Source: Populus alba (taxonomy: Eukaryota; Streptophyta; Magnoliopsida; Malpighiales; Salicaceae). Taken from it: a stretch of DNA of 64,000 nucleotides. The translations under genes and the position numbers were made by a program. The notes under the pieces were generated by a model. That model saw only the letters and a program-made list of their open reading frames with translations, did no database searches and had not been told where the DNA came from. The stretch is from the NCBI RefSeq assembly GCF_005239225.2, contig NC_133300.1:6539875-6603874 (forward strand), written 5' to 3'. Below are positions 22,841-33,065 of this stretch, one piece after another. Positions within the stretch are counted from its first letter, which is position 1. Each line of letters starts with the position of its first letter.

Positions 22841-23918
22841 TGCGTTAATAATTCCTTTGAAATAGATTGTCTTAACCATAACACAGTTCATTTATGTTTT
22901 GAATCTGTCAATACTTTCAGGTTGGAGTTGAGTATTGTGGATCAAGATATTCAAATGAAATGATAATAAATACCATTTTTATTTGTGAAGGATTGTCCTG
23001 ATCTCCACACCAATACATACATCATGTCGAGCATGTTAATATTTTATATGCAAGGAAATGATTCAATTCAGGATTTTCAAAGGTTTCATGTTAAGATATT
23101 AATGACTTGTTTTCTCTTTTCATTTTGTTTTTGGAGAAAAAATGTCCTGTGACTAGAGGTTCTTGATGCATAAAGCATTCATCTAACTCTATGCATTACA
23201 AACCATTGCTACTAAACTATGTTCCTCCACTGCAATTTACTTGCTGATCAACTGGTTTTGTATGGATTCTTTGAGTTCCGACGAATAACGGTAATATACC
23301 GAGAAGTTCCCGCGAAAGAGAATGATTTTGTATCATTAATTGATTGTAGTTTATTTGGTAAGTTGATTCAAAATTTAAATTTGACGTCCGCAGTTGTGTC
23401 TTTTTCGCGGTCGCGTCTTTTAAAGAAAATCTCCACCATGTGCAACATTGCTTGAAATGGCTTGCAGTTTATGGTAAGTACATTAAGACTATATTTGACT
23501 CAGGTTAATGTAAATTACAATTGATCTATGAACAACCTCTTAACGATGCTTGATGAATTGCTGTATGATCTGTTACTATGTTAATCACCATTGCCTGAAA
23601 CACAAACAACCTCTTATTAACATCCAGAAGATGTTGTGTTGATTATCTTCTTAGTTGCACCTTTAAGTTGTAGTTACAGAGATGATATCTTTTATATTGC
23701 AAACTTGGCTAGTGCCCTGCACTTGACCAGCATTAAATAATGTTTGCTGCAAAAACAGGTACAAGATGGTAATTTTATGTTTTTCAAGATGTAGATTGTT
23801 CTGTCATCACTTATGCTGTAACAAAACATTACTAGACTTTCCTTTTGTAGTGTGGAGGAATTAATTATGAATTATCAACTCATCAAATATCCCATCTTGC
23901 CAAATCATATTCCAATCT
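22841..23918. other. MADS-box gene 3' region and intergenic DNA
   Basis: No further gene is supported. About the first 140 bp is likely 3' UTR (aatgaaatgataataaata near 22,950). The rest has only short frames without recognisable features. The tandem duplication begins at the right edge. Confidence 0.45.
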
Positions 23919-24227
23919 TCTAACCATCATCAACACCTGTAAGGAGCCCATGACATCTTTTCGAATAATTGCAGATGAGAAGATGAACTGCCAACAAGAA
24001 AACTCAAGGGTTCCAAGTCATGGTTGCTTGCTGAAAACTAACAACTTGACTTGTATAGTTGCGAATTTAGAGCAGAGAAGTCTGCTAGTTTATGAGCCTA
24101 GAACTTGACCAAGGATCAACGAAAGAATGACACTTACAACATTTGTTGTTTGGTCCAAGAACTCTAATTAGATAACCAAACAGATGATCCCAAAGAAGCA
24201 ATAGTCAACTAATATGATATAGAACTA

Positions 24228-24325
24228 GGTGAGCTAACAAGCAATCTCAAAATTGTCTTTCAGATTTTTCCAACCAACTAGTAGTGCCCAAATCACCATA
24301 CTGATCCCATGTCCTACTATAAATA
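24228..24325 (+). promoter_or_regulatory. PRP5 promoter: shared upstream block and TATA box
   Basis: The block ggtgagctaaca (24,228-24,239) lies 211 bp before the start codon. A ccaacca motif follows, then a TATA box (tataaata, 24,318-24,325) about 121 bp before the ATG. Confidence 0.6.
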
Positions 24326-24438
24326 CTTAGAACAGCCTTAATTTTCCCATACAAGCCTGACAGAACAACTTATTTGAACATTTTCTACTCGTATATTTCT
24401 GGAGATCACAAGTATTGATTGTATCTTGAGTATCAGTG

Positions 24439-24783
24439 ATGGCCTCTCGCAAAAGCTTTATCTTAGCTTTCTTCATTGCTCTGGCATTTTCAAGCATGAC
24501 CGTCAGCCTGGCTGCCCGTCATCTCCTCCAGTTACCAACACTGCCACCGTTGCCTTCCATACCTAACCTGCCACAGCCTACATTGCCCACCTTACCTACA
24601 ACTCAGCCATCACTACCAAAGCCAACACTACCTCCACTTCCTAGCATCCCTACAATCCCTACCATTCCTACAGTCCCAAAGGTCACTTTCCCTCCTCTTC
24701 CAAGCATGCCCTCAATCCCCACAATTCCAACTATGCCCTCTATTCCATTCCTTTCCCCTCCCCCTGCAACTACTAGCCCTTGA
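24439..24783 (+). CDS. PRP5: small secreted proline-rich protein (duplicate of PRP6)
   Basis: Single exon, 114 residues. The ATG at 24,439 directly follows an in-frame GTG, which is not used as a start in plants. Residues 1-26 are a signal peptide (SFILAFFIALAFSSMTVSLA), one of the longer ones in the cluster, then ARHLLQLPTLPPLPS. The repeat part is shorter than in PRP2/PRP3 and includes IPTIPTIPTVPKVTFPPLPS. The end is SIPFLSPPPATTSP. It differs from PRP6 at only two residues (S/N just before the cleavage site and K/M in VPKVTF). The likely role is an extracellular structural protein. Confidence 0.88.
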   Translation: MASRKSFILAFFIALAFSSMTVSLAARHLLQLPTLPPLPSIPNLPQPTLPTLPTTQPSLPKPTLPPLPSIPTIPTIPTVPKVTFPPLPSMPSIPTIPTMPSIPFLSPPPATTSP

Positions 24784-27365
24784 TTTTCTCAATCTATCCT
24801 TCTCTTATAATAGTTTACCCTTTTGGAGTTCCTTTCTTGTGATGCAAGACGTGCAGAAGTATTTCATGTTTGTTTTTGAAGGAATTCTGTCTGTCTTCTC
24901 TGACTTGGGAAGTAATGGAGGCTTATAGTTGCCCTCGCATATGTGAGCTTAGTCGTGTTTTTCTTTTCTTCCTTTTGTGTGCTTTATTATTTTCTACTTT
25001 CTAGGAATTGGAGTTCCATAGACTTATGTGTGTATTTTAATTCATTATTACTGAATAAAAGGTTGTTTGCATACATTCCATGTTCATTTATGTACTTACC
25101 TCAAGCAAATTCTGAAGAAAATGCCATTTCACGTCAGGAATTTTTCGCAATTGAGCCTGTTATGGAAGCTTTATGTATGCATGCACGTTTGTGCTCACGT
25201 ATATGTTCTCACTTATGGTAAAACAAAAATTCCCAGTTTATAAACAGAACTACATGTTCAAGATTTCAATTTCATCACCTTCATCTCCATCATTTCTAAC
25301 AACAGAACCTTTATTTCTTCAGAGAAAAAGTCCTACAAAAATGAGTTCTGCTGAAAGCATTCCTGACCCTTCTTTATACCTGTTTTGCAATCCTTAAGCA
25401 AGATAAACTTTTCTATCTAAACACAAATCTTTTAGCCTTTTTGGCAACAGAGTTCAGTGCATAATTGCGAAATATACCGAAACACCATCATTAGACAAAG
25501 CATCAGAAAAGTAATCTATGAAGCAGAGTTGCACAAGCACGGTTACGAAACAGATTTTGCTTTTGCCTCCATCAGAACAAAGTAACCTGAGTTTCACTGG
25601 TTTCAGCATTACAGGAAAACTAGTTTTACCAGATAAGGATATCTGCAAAACCTTTGTAATACCAATTTTTTTATTCTGGCAGCATCCTCTGCTAATTAAG
25701 CAAGATAAAACCACATTAAGGCCTCAACCAGCATCATCGAACATAATCAGTTGTAGAAAGGATTTCCTACTCTTAAAATTTCTGACAGATATGGAAAAGA
25801 AATCAGCATCAGAATACTTTGTCTGACAATTCAGCCACATCTAAACCTTACCTTGATAAGCTTCCATTGATGCACTACTTCGCGATTCCTGAAACAGTGA
25901 TTCGAAAAGTCATTATACTAAAGAAGGGCTATCATAGCTAATATAAACCAGGTTGGAGAATCAGAAAGGACTTAGTATAAGGAGAAATCATTAAGGACTT
26001 CATTGGTTTTCTTACAATCAAATAATGATCTGGTTTACATGGAACAAACTGAGCACTCTCCAACATAACAGATAGAAAACACATTAACTAATCCCCAAAA
26101 CAGAATGTAATAGCCCCAAACAGAAGCTTACTACACAAATGTAAAAGAGTTGAGTAGAAGAAAGAAAAGATCAGTTGTGTAGTTTTATTGTTGTATCTGA
26201 CTTTTGTCGCATATCTGAATCTATCAAACAATTTCGTTACTCATTGGCTGATGGTGTGAAAAACATTACCATTGCTTGTATTTTCTTATTTATGTTCACA
26301 AAAAAAAATTTGTCCAAGCCACAGCAGGGCACGGGACTAGTTACTAGCTGAACTTGCTAGCACAAAAGTTATTGACTCAGTTATCATCGGATAATCCTGC
26401 ATTTATCTCAACGCCGCCGCAGATTCCTACAGTACGACTTCTTTAAGAGATTGCTTAGTGGCCATAAGTTTCAAAATTTATATATTGAACAATGAAATAA
26501 TCAGTTGCTAATTCTGGAGATATTCATCAGCAATGAACACAGGTTGCTATCCCTTCTGGGCATTTTCCTCAGTGGTGCAAACTGAGTAGGTCATTCTACT
26601 TCTAAGATAAGATTTTAATAAAAAAATCCAGTCCGTCAATCAACCGAATGTTGGATTTTTCGTGTTAGAGGAGAGTAGCCATGTCTCCAAGAGCCCTTGC
26701 CCGCAATGCAGTACAAGGGTTTCAGGTTGTCCAAGATCACCTGTCCTGACGGGATTGAATGTTGCACACTATTGTAGGTAACCATTTACAGCATATTAAT
26801 GAGTTGGCATTAGTAGTTGTTGTATCTCAGATTCAGCTATGAACATCAAGAAGCTGTAAGAAACTTGCGTGCAGAATTTTAGTTTTGATCTCAATCTTAG
26901 ATAACAAAGTAACTCACAAAAGCAGCAGATCATTTCCAAGGCATTTCTGTAGCAGGACTTTTCAAGAAAGCCAATTAATTAGCGAAAGCGTTTCGAAAAT
27001 GGAGTTTCTAAACATGAAAAATCAAGAATGTTTTGGAAAATGATCGTTAGAGATGAATTATAAAAAGAAATAAACGATGTTTGATGTTTGAGCGACAGCT
27101 GCAGTAGCCCAAGAACAGCATCCAAAACACTGTAATGATCTGCAGCCAAAAGCAGTTGTGCCTCTTCTTTTATGGACTTGATGCACAATCATAAATCCAA
27201 ACAGATTCTAAGAAAATTGTTTAGCACAAATTCTTTCTCAACCTGCAAGTTTGAAGGTTTTTTTTTTTTTTTCCCTGCCATAAACAGGCCTTAATTCTTG
27301 TCCACAACAACAACAATTCGACACTATTGATTACAATAAGTGTGGACCTGCACCAGCTCATGAAA
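24784..27365. other. Downstream part of duplication unit 1, no supported gene
   Basis: About 300 bp of likely PRP5 3' UTR is followed by DNA without a supported gene. A 102-codon plus frame (25,518-25,826) overlaps an 86-codon minus frame. Both persist in unit 2, but only because the whole unit is duplicated; they carry no recognisable domain. The unit ends in a poly-T tract (about 27,259) and cacaacaacaacaattcg, matched at the end of unit 2. Confidence 0.5.
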
Positions 27366-27674
27366 TCTAACCATCATCAACACCTGTAAGGAGCCCATGA
27401 CATCTTTTCGAATAATTGCAGATGAGAAGATGAACTGCCAACAAGAAAACTCAAGGGTTCCAAGTCATGGTTGCTTGCTGAAAACTAACAACTTGACTTG
27501 TATAGTTGTGAATTTAGAGCAGAGAAGTCTGCTAGTTTATGAGCCTAGAACTTGACCAAGGATCAACGAAAGAATGACACTTGCAACATTTGTTGTTTGG
27601 TCCAAGAACTCTAATTAGATAACCAAACAGATTATCCCAAAGAAGCAATAGTCAACTAATATGATATAGAAGTA

Positions 27675-27772
27675 GGTGAGCTAACAAGCAATCTCAAAAT
27701 TGTCTTTCAGATTTTTCCAACCAGCTAGTAGTGCCCAAATCACCATACTGATCCCATGTCCTACTATAAATA
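27675..27772 (+). promoter_or_regulatory. PRP6 promoter: shared upstream block and TATA box
   Basis: ggtgagctaaca (27,675-27,686) is 211 bp and the TATA box (tataaata, 27,765-27,772) about 121 bp before the start codon, the same spacing as in PRP5. Confidence 0.6.
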
Positions 27773-27885
27773 CTTAGAACAGCCTTAATTTTCCCATACA
27801 AGCCTGACAGAACAACTTATTTGAACATTTTCTACTCGTATATTTCTGGTGATCACAAGTATTGATTGTATCTTGAGTATCAGTG

Positions 27886-28230
27886 ATGGCCTCTCGCAAA
27901 AGCTTTATCTTAGCTTTCTTCATTGCTCTGGCATTTTCAAGCATGACCGTCAACCTGGCTGCCCGTCATCTCCTCCAGTTACCAACACTGCCACCGTTGC
28001 CTTCCATACCTAACCTGCCACAGCCTACATTGCCCACCTTACCTACAACTCAGCCATCACTACCAAAGCCAACACTACCTCCACTTCCTAGCATCCCTAC
28101 AATCCCTACCATTCCTACAGTCCCAATGGTCACTTTCCCTCCTCTTCCAAGCATGCCCTCAATCCCCACAATTCCAACTATGCCCTCTATTCCATTCCTT
28201 TCCCCTCCCCCTGCAACTACTAGCCCTTGA
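27886..28230 (+). CDS. PRP6: small secreted proline-rich protein (duplicate of PRP5)
   Basis: Single exon, 114 residues, no frame damage. The signal peptide reads SFILAFFIALAFSSMTVNLA, then ARHLLQLPTLPPLPSIPNLP and the same repeat order as PRP5. The K to M change (VPMVTF) removes one of the few basic residues in the repeat region. The promoter is copied intact, so the gene is expected to be expressed like PRP5 unless the insertions downstream matter. High identity means reads from the two genes will be hard to separate. Confidence 0.88.
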   Translation: MASRKSFILAFFIALAFSSMTVNLAARHLLQLPTLPPLPSIPNLPQPTLPTLPTTQPSLPKPTLPPLPSIPTIPTIPTVPMVTFPPLPSMPSIPTIPTMPSIPFLSPPPATTSP

Positions 28231-30190
28231 TTTTCTCAATCTATCCTTCTCTTATAATAGTTTACCCTTTTGCAGTTCCTTTCTTGTGATGCAAGACGTG
28301 CAGAAGTATTTCATGTTTGTTTTTGAAGGAATTCTGTCTGTCTTCTCTGACTTGGGAAGTAATGGAAGCTTATAGTTGTATGCAGTTATAGTTGCCCTCG
28401 CATATGTGAGCTTAGTCGTGTTTTTCTTTTCTTCCTCTTGTGTGCTTTATTATTTTATACTTTCTAGGAATTGGAGTTCCATAGACTTATGTGTGTATTT
28501 TAATTCATTATTACTGAATAAAAGGTTGTTTGCATACATTCCATGTTCATTTATGTACTTACCTCAAGCAAATTCTGAAGAAAATGCCATTTCACGTCAG
28601 GAATTTTTCGCGATTGAGCCTGTTATGGAAGCTTTATGTATGCATGCACGTTTGTGCTCACGTATATGTTCTCACTTATGGTAAAACAAAAATTCCCAGT
28701 TTATAAACAGAACTACATGTTCAAGATTTCAATTTCATCACCTTCATCTCCATCATTTCTAACAACAGAACCTTTATTTCTTCAGAGAAAAAGTCCTACA
28801 AAAATGAGTTCTGCAGAAAGCATTCCTGACCCTCCTTTATACCTGTTTTGCAATCCTTAAGCAAGATAAACTAGATAAACTTTTCTATCTAAACACAAAT
28901 CTTTTAGCCTTTTTGGCAACAGAGTTCAGTGCATAATTGCGAAATACGCTGAAACACCATCATTAGACAAAGTATCGGAAAAGTAATCTATGAAGCAGAA
29001 TTGCACAAGCACGGTTACGAAACAGATTTTGCTTTTGCCTCCATCAGAACAAAGTAACCTGAGTTTCACTGGTTTCAGCATTACAGGAAAACTAGTTTTA
29101 CCAGATAAGGATATCTGCAAAACCTTTGTAATACCAAAAATTTTTTTCTGGCAGCATCCTCTGCTAATTAAGCAAGATAAAACCACATTAAGGCCTCAAC
29201 CAGCATCATTGAACATAATCAGCTGTAGAAAAGATTTCCTACTCTTAAAATTTCTGACCGATATGGAAACGAAATCAGCATCAGAATTCTTTGTCTGACA
29301 ATTCAGCAACATCTAAACCTTACCTTGATAAGCTTCCATTGATGCACTACTTCACGATTCCTGAAACAGTGATTCGGAAAGTCATTATGCTAAAGTAGGG
29401 CTATCATAGCTAGTATAAACCTGGTTGGAGAATCAGAAAGGACTTAGTATAAGGAGAAATCATTAAGGACTTCATTGGTTTTCTTACAATCAAATAATGA
29501 TCTGGTTTACATGGAACAAACTGATCACTCTCCAACATAACAGATAGAAAACACATTAACTAATCCCCAAAACAGAATGTAATAGCCCCAAACAGAAGCT
29601 AACTACACAAATGTAAAAGAGCTGAGTAGAAGAAAGAAAAGATTAGTTCTGTAGTTTTATTGTTGTATCTGACTTTTGTCGCATATCTGAATCTATCAAA
29701 CAATTTCGTTACTCATTGGCTGATGGTGTGAAAAACATTACCATTGCTTGTACTTTCTTATTTATGTTCACAAAAAATAATTTGTCCAAGCCGCAGTAGG
29801 GCACGGGACTAGTTACTAGCTGAACTTGCTAGCACAAAAGTTATTGACTCAGTTACGCTGCAGATTCCTACAGTACGACTTCTTTAAGAGATTGCTTAGT
29901 GGCCATAAGTTTCAAAATTTATATATTGAACAATGAAATAATCAGTTGCTAATTCTGGAGATATTCATCAGCAATGAACACAGGTTGCTATCCCTTCTGG
30001 GCATTTTCCTCAGTGGTGCAAACTGAGTAGGTCATTCTACTTCTAAGATAAGATTTTAATAAAAAATCCGTTCCGTCAATCAACCGAATGTGGGATTTTT
30101 CGTGTTAGAGGAGAGTAGCCATGGTCTCCAAGAGCCCTTGCCCGCAATGCAGTATAAGGGTTTCAGGTTGTTCAAGATCATAGTTCCTAA
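28231..30190. other. Downstream part of duplication unit 2, no supported gene
   Basis: This is the counterpart of unit 1 from 24,784. A small insertion (about 28,378-28,392, ttgtatgcagttata) duplicates neighbouring bases. The 102-codon frame at 28,990-29,298 is the copy of the unit 1 frame and is not called a gene. Confidence 0.5.
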
Positions 30191-30363
30191 CAGACGTAGC
30201 GTGGTGGTAAAGAGCTTGAGATCTACATAGCAGGTCTCGAGTTCAAGTCAGGGTATGCACTTCTTGTAAGAGCCTGTGACAGTTAAGATTTTACTAACTC
30301 ACCTGAGCCAACAAAATGCGCTTTCCAGGAGTGGGTATCCTCGAATCCAAAAAAATAAAAATT
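30191..30363 (+). mobile_element. tRNA-derived SINE-like insertion
   Basis: This stretch is absent from unit 1. Its left part has a pol III A-box-like sequence (tagcgtggtgg, 30,197-30,207) and a B-box (gttcaagtc, 30,241-30,249) at tRNA-like spacing. The right end is A-rich (aaaaaaataaaaa). The length of about 170 bp fits a plant SINE. Unit 1 has 22 unmatched bases at the same place and no clear target duplication is visible, so a deletion in unit 1 is also possible. Confidence 0.6.
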
Positions 30364-30611
30364 GCACACTATTGTAGGTAACCCAATGTTTATAGCATAT
30401 TAATGAGTTGACATAAGTAGTTGCTGTATCTCAGATTCAGCTATGAACATCAAGAAGCAGTAAGAAACTTGCACTCACGAAAGCAGCAGATCATTTCCAA
30501 GGCATTTCTGCAGCAGGACTTTTCAAGAAAGCTAATTAATTAGCGAAAGCGTTTTGAAAATGGAGTTTGTAAACATGGAAAATCAAGAATGTTTTGGAAA
30601 ATGATCGGTAG

Positions 30612-30775
30612 TGTTAGAGAATAATATAAATCATATCTTGAGACCTCATCTATAAATTATATTTTGGGATCTCATCTAATAACTTAAGCTTTTGAGTTGA
30701 GATGGTTTTTTAACATGGTATCAGAGCTTTAATGATCAAGTGGTCACGAGTTCGAATCCCACCATTTCTTTGATA
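30612..30775 (+). mobile_element. TRIM-type LTR with primer-binding site, incomplete
   Basis: A 104-bp LTR (30,612-30,715) begins tgttagag and ends taaca. It is followed at once by tggtatcagagc (30,716-30,727), the standard primer-binding site complementary to initiator tRNA-Met. Then come about 48 bp of internal sequence (cacgagttcgaatccc) before homology to unit 1 resumes (gttagagatgaa). No second LTR is present, so the element is truncated. Related LTRs occur in a TAF1 intron and at about 60.5 kb. Confidence 0.68.
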
Positions 30776-31263
30776 GTTAGAGATGAAATATGAAAAAAAA
30801 AAAAAAAAAAACAATGTTTGATGTTCGAGCGATAGCTGCAGTAGCCCAAGAACAGCATGCAAAACACTGTAATGATATGCAACCAAAAGCAGTTGTGCCT
30901 CTTTTTTTATGAACTTGATAAACAATCATATATCCAAACATATTCTAAGAAAATTGCTTAGCACAAATTTTTTTTTCTCAACTTGCAAGTTTGAAGGGTT
31001 TTTTTTTTTTTTTTTCCTGCCATAAACAGGGCTTAATTTTTGTCCACAACAGCAACAATTCGACACTATTGATTACAATAACTGTGGACCTGCACCAGCT
31101 CATGAAATCTAACCACATCTGAAAGAAAATTACTCAATGAATCCAGTTAGTCAAGTCCCCTGCTCATTAAGAACCCTAGTTAACTCCAATTTTGGGCTTG
31201 ATTTCACTTCCTTTTCTATGTTTAGTTCATGTATATAGTAAGCTTACACCCCCACTCCTCCCC

Positions 31264-31271
31264 TATATATA
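31264..31271 (+). promoter_or_regulatory. TATA box of PRP7
   Basis: tatatata lies 49 bp before the start codon. The GGTGA-CTAACA block of the other six genes was not found upstream, so PRP7 is probably regulated differently. Confidence 0.45.
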
Positions 31272-31312
31272 CAAAAGCAAATTGTCAAAATCAAATAGTT
31301 CTCTGCTCCGTC

Positions 31313-31924
31313 ATGGCTTCTGTTCATCACCTATTGATCATAGCTTTCTTCATATCGATTCCACTTTCATGCACTAATGTTGCCTTAGCAACTCGGTATC
31401 TTCTTCACAGTGCTAAGAATGTTCCTCCGTTGCCTAGGCCTAAATTGCCTCCTTTGCCACCCAACTTGACTTCCACACCAACAACACCAGTACCAACGCT
31501 GCCATCCCCAGCTGAGACATTCGGACCGCCCACTTTATCATTAGTTCCTCCTAGCATCTCTGTGTTAACACCACCAAATCCACCAAAAACACCTACAGTT
31601 ACAGTAGAACTCCCAACATTGCCACCACCAACCTCCATAACACCACCAAAGGATGAAACGCCGCCGCCTCCAGCCTCCATGCCACCACCAAAGGATGAAA
31701 CGCCACCATCGACTAGCTCCAAGTCACCTCCTCTGCCTTACCCTATATCGCATAAATGGCCCACCTTACCCAAATTCCCACCGGTCAAGTCCTGGCCTAT
31801 GCCAAACCCAAAATCATTGCCTACCATACCCAAATTCCCACATCTCAAGTGGCCTTCCTTGCCACCTTTCCATTGGATACCAAAGATCCCAAGTGCAAGT
31901 CCTTCAAACCAAATCCATAACTAG
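31313..31924 (+). CDS. PRP7: larger, diverged secreted proline-rich protein
   Basis: Single exon, 203 residues, starting at 31,313; an in-frame ATG 28 codons upstream lies before the TATA box. The signal peptide is residues 1-26 (LLIIAFFISIPLSCTNVALA), then TRYLLHSAKNVPPLPRPKLP, which retains the R-LL junction and LPPLP repeat of PRP1-PRP6. The middle is Pro/Thr/Ser-rich with two PPPKDETPP-type units (PPKDETPPPPASM, then PPKDETPPSTSS), giving acidic and lysine residues not seen in the short members. The C-terminal part is rich in WPxLPKFPxxK motifs (KWPTLPKFPPVK, MPNPKSLPTIPKFPHLKWPS). It is likely an extracellular hydroxyproline-rich wall protein and a distant cluster member. The SIPFLSPPP terminus is absent. 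Confidence 0.85.
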   Translation: MASVHHLLIIAFFISIPLSCTNVALATRYLLHSAKNVPPLPRPKLPPLPPNLTSTPTTPVPTLPSPAETFGPPTLSLVPPSISVLTPPNPPKTPTVTVELPTLPPPTSITPPKDETPPPPASMPPPKDETPPSTSSKSPPLPYPISHKWPTLPKFPPVKSWPMPNPKSLPTIPKFPHLKWPSLPPFHWIPKIPSASPSNQIHN

Positions 31925-33065
31925 ACCTTGAGGGTCTGTACCTATCACCATGTTTCCGGTCAGCGCTGGAGGCAGCAGCCACCTGCTGTGATTACTCTAT
32001 CTAGACTAGCCACGGTCCACATGTACCAATAGAGCCTACCAGTGTATATGGACCATCGATGGACCAAATCAGTCGTGACAATGATATTACTCCATGTTTG
32101 TTGTCGACGATTTTAGCATTGTTCTACGTAGTGCTCAGAAATGTAAGGCAAGTCGGTGCTCTTAGTGCTCCTTGTTTGCAGTCGTCGGTCAGACCATGCA
32201 ATAAAGTGGTTTTTTACTTCGGTATTTTTGGGTCAAACTGAACTGAGTCCTTAAAAAGGTTACAAGAATGTAAGAAGTCAGGATTTTAAAAATGTGTATG
32301 CTGTTAATAAAATGAAGGAAAATTTATTATTGAAAAGAAAGAAAATATTTGTAATGATAGAGAGAAAATTTAAATTGAAATATAATAATTTAAATTTCAT
32401 TAAAATATAATAATTCAAAGAAAGAAAATAAAATAATGTGGTTTCTTTTTTCGAAGAGTAATAATTTAAATTTTATTGAAATATAATAATTTAATAAGAG
32501 GTAATGTTAGATATTATGATAGTGGATACTTTTTAAAGTATTTTTTAAATTAAAAATAATATTTTTTAATTTATTTTTGACAACAATATATTAAAATAAT
32601 ATAAAAATGTATAATTATTTTAAAAAAATAAAGCACAGTTTTACAGAAAAAAACAAATATTAACCCAGAGGTTAACTTAGTGATTAGAAAAGTTTACTTG
32701 CTTTCCTTTCTTTTGAGGTTTAAATCTTAAAAGCATTATCTTAAAATCATCTTAGATAAAATTTAGTTTCAAATAATTCACATAGTACAAAAATACTCAT
32801 AATTATTAAATAAAAAATACAATTAATTTTTCAAATAATATAAACCATTAATAATATCTTATTTATTTTTGCATTTCAAAAATACTTTTAAAAAAATTAA
32901 TTTCTTTTACTTTAAATTAATATATTTTTTAATATTTTCAGATCATTTTGATAAGCTGATATTAAAAATAATTTTAAAAAAATAAAATAATATGCATTTA
33001 TAAATAAAATATACTTTACAAAATAACATTTAACTATTCTTTACAAACATGTTATAAATATGAAA
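31925..33065. other. PRP7 3' region and AT-rich intergenic DNA
   Basis: No gene is supported. The first 300 bp has balanced composition and may be 3' UTR. From about 32,280 the DNA becomes AT-rich. It contains two copies of an AT-rich repeat core (tattttt-aat-tattttgata with a-taattttaaaaaaataaa at about 32,530-32,640 and 32,890-33,000) related to sequence at 63.1-63.6 kb. Confidence 0.45.

Larger units (their letters stand above)
23919..27365. repeat. Segmental tandem duplication, unit 1 (3447 bp)
   Basis: This unit begins at tctaacca (23,919) and is followed head-to-tail by unit 2, beginning at the same octamer (27,366). A third occurrence of tctaacca at 31,108 closes unit 2. The units are nearly identical over the PRP gene, its promoter and about 2.5 kb of downstream DNA. 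Unit 1 lacks two retroelement-like insertions present in unit 2, and keeps short segments near 26,383-26,418 and 26,877-26,915 that are missing from unit 2. The octamer at all three borders suggests a microhomology-mediated origin. Confidence 0.92.
27366..31107. repeat. Segmental tandem duplication, unit 2 (3742 bp)
   Basis: This is a near-identical copy of unit 1 directly abutting it. It is about 295 bp longer, mainly because of a tRNA-derived SINE-like insertion (about 30,191-30,363) and a TRIM-type LTR/PBS fragment (about 30,612-30,775), offset by two small deletions. Other differences are scattered substitutions and small indels. Confidence 0.92.

Noticed and set aside
25518..25826. 102-codon frame downstream of PRP5, repeated at 28,990-29,298
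   Set aside because: It is conserved only because the whole unit was recently duplicated, overlaps a minus-strand frame of similar length, and has no recognisable domain or promoter.
26681..26748. Short frame starting MSPRALARNAVQGF in duplication unit 1
   Set aside because: The unit 2 copy has an extra base right after the ATG (atggtctcc), which breaks the frame, so no selection for coding is seen.
30191..30260. A functional tRNA gene
   Set aside because: A- and B-box-like sequences are present but no cloverleaf can be drawn and the 3' part is SINE-like with an A-rich end.
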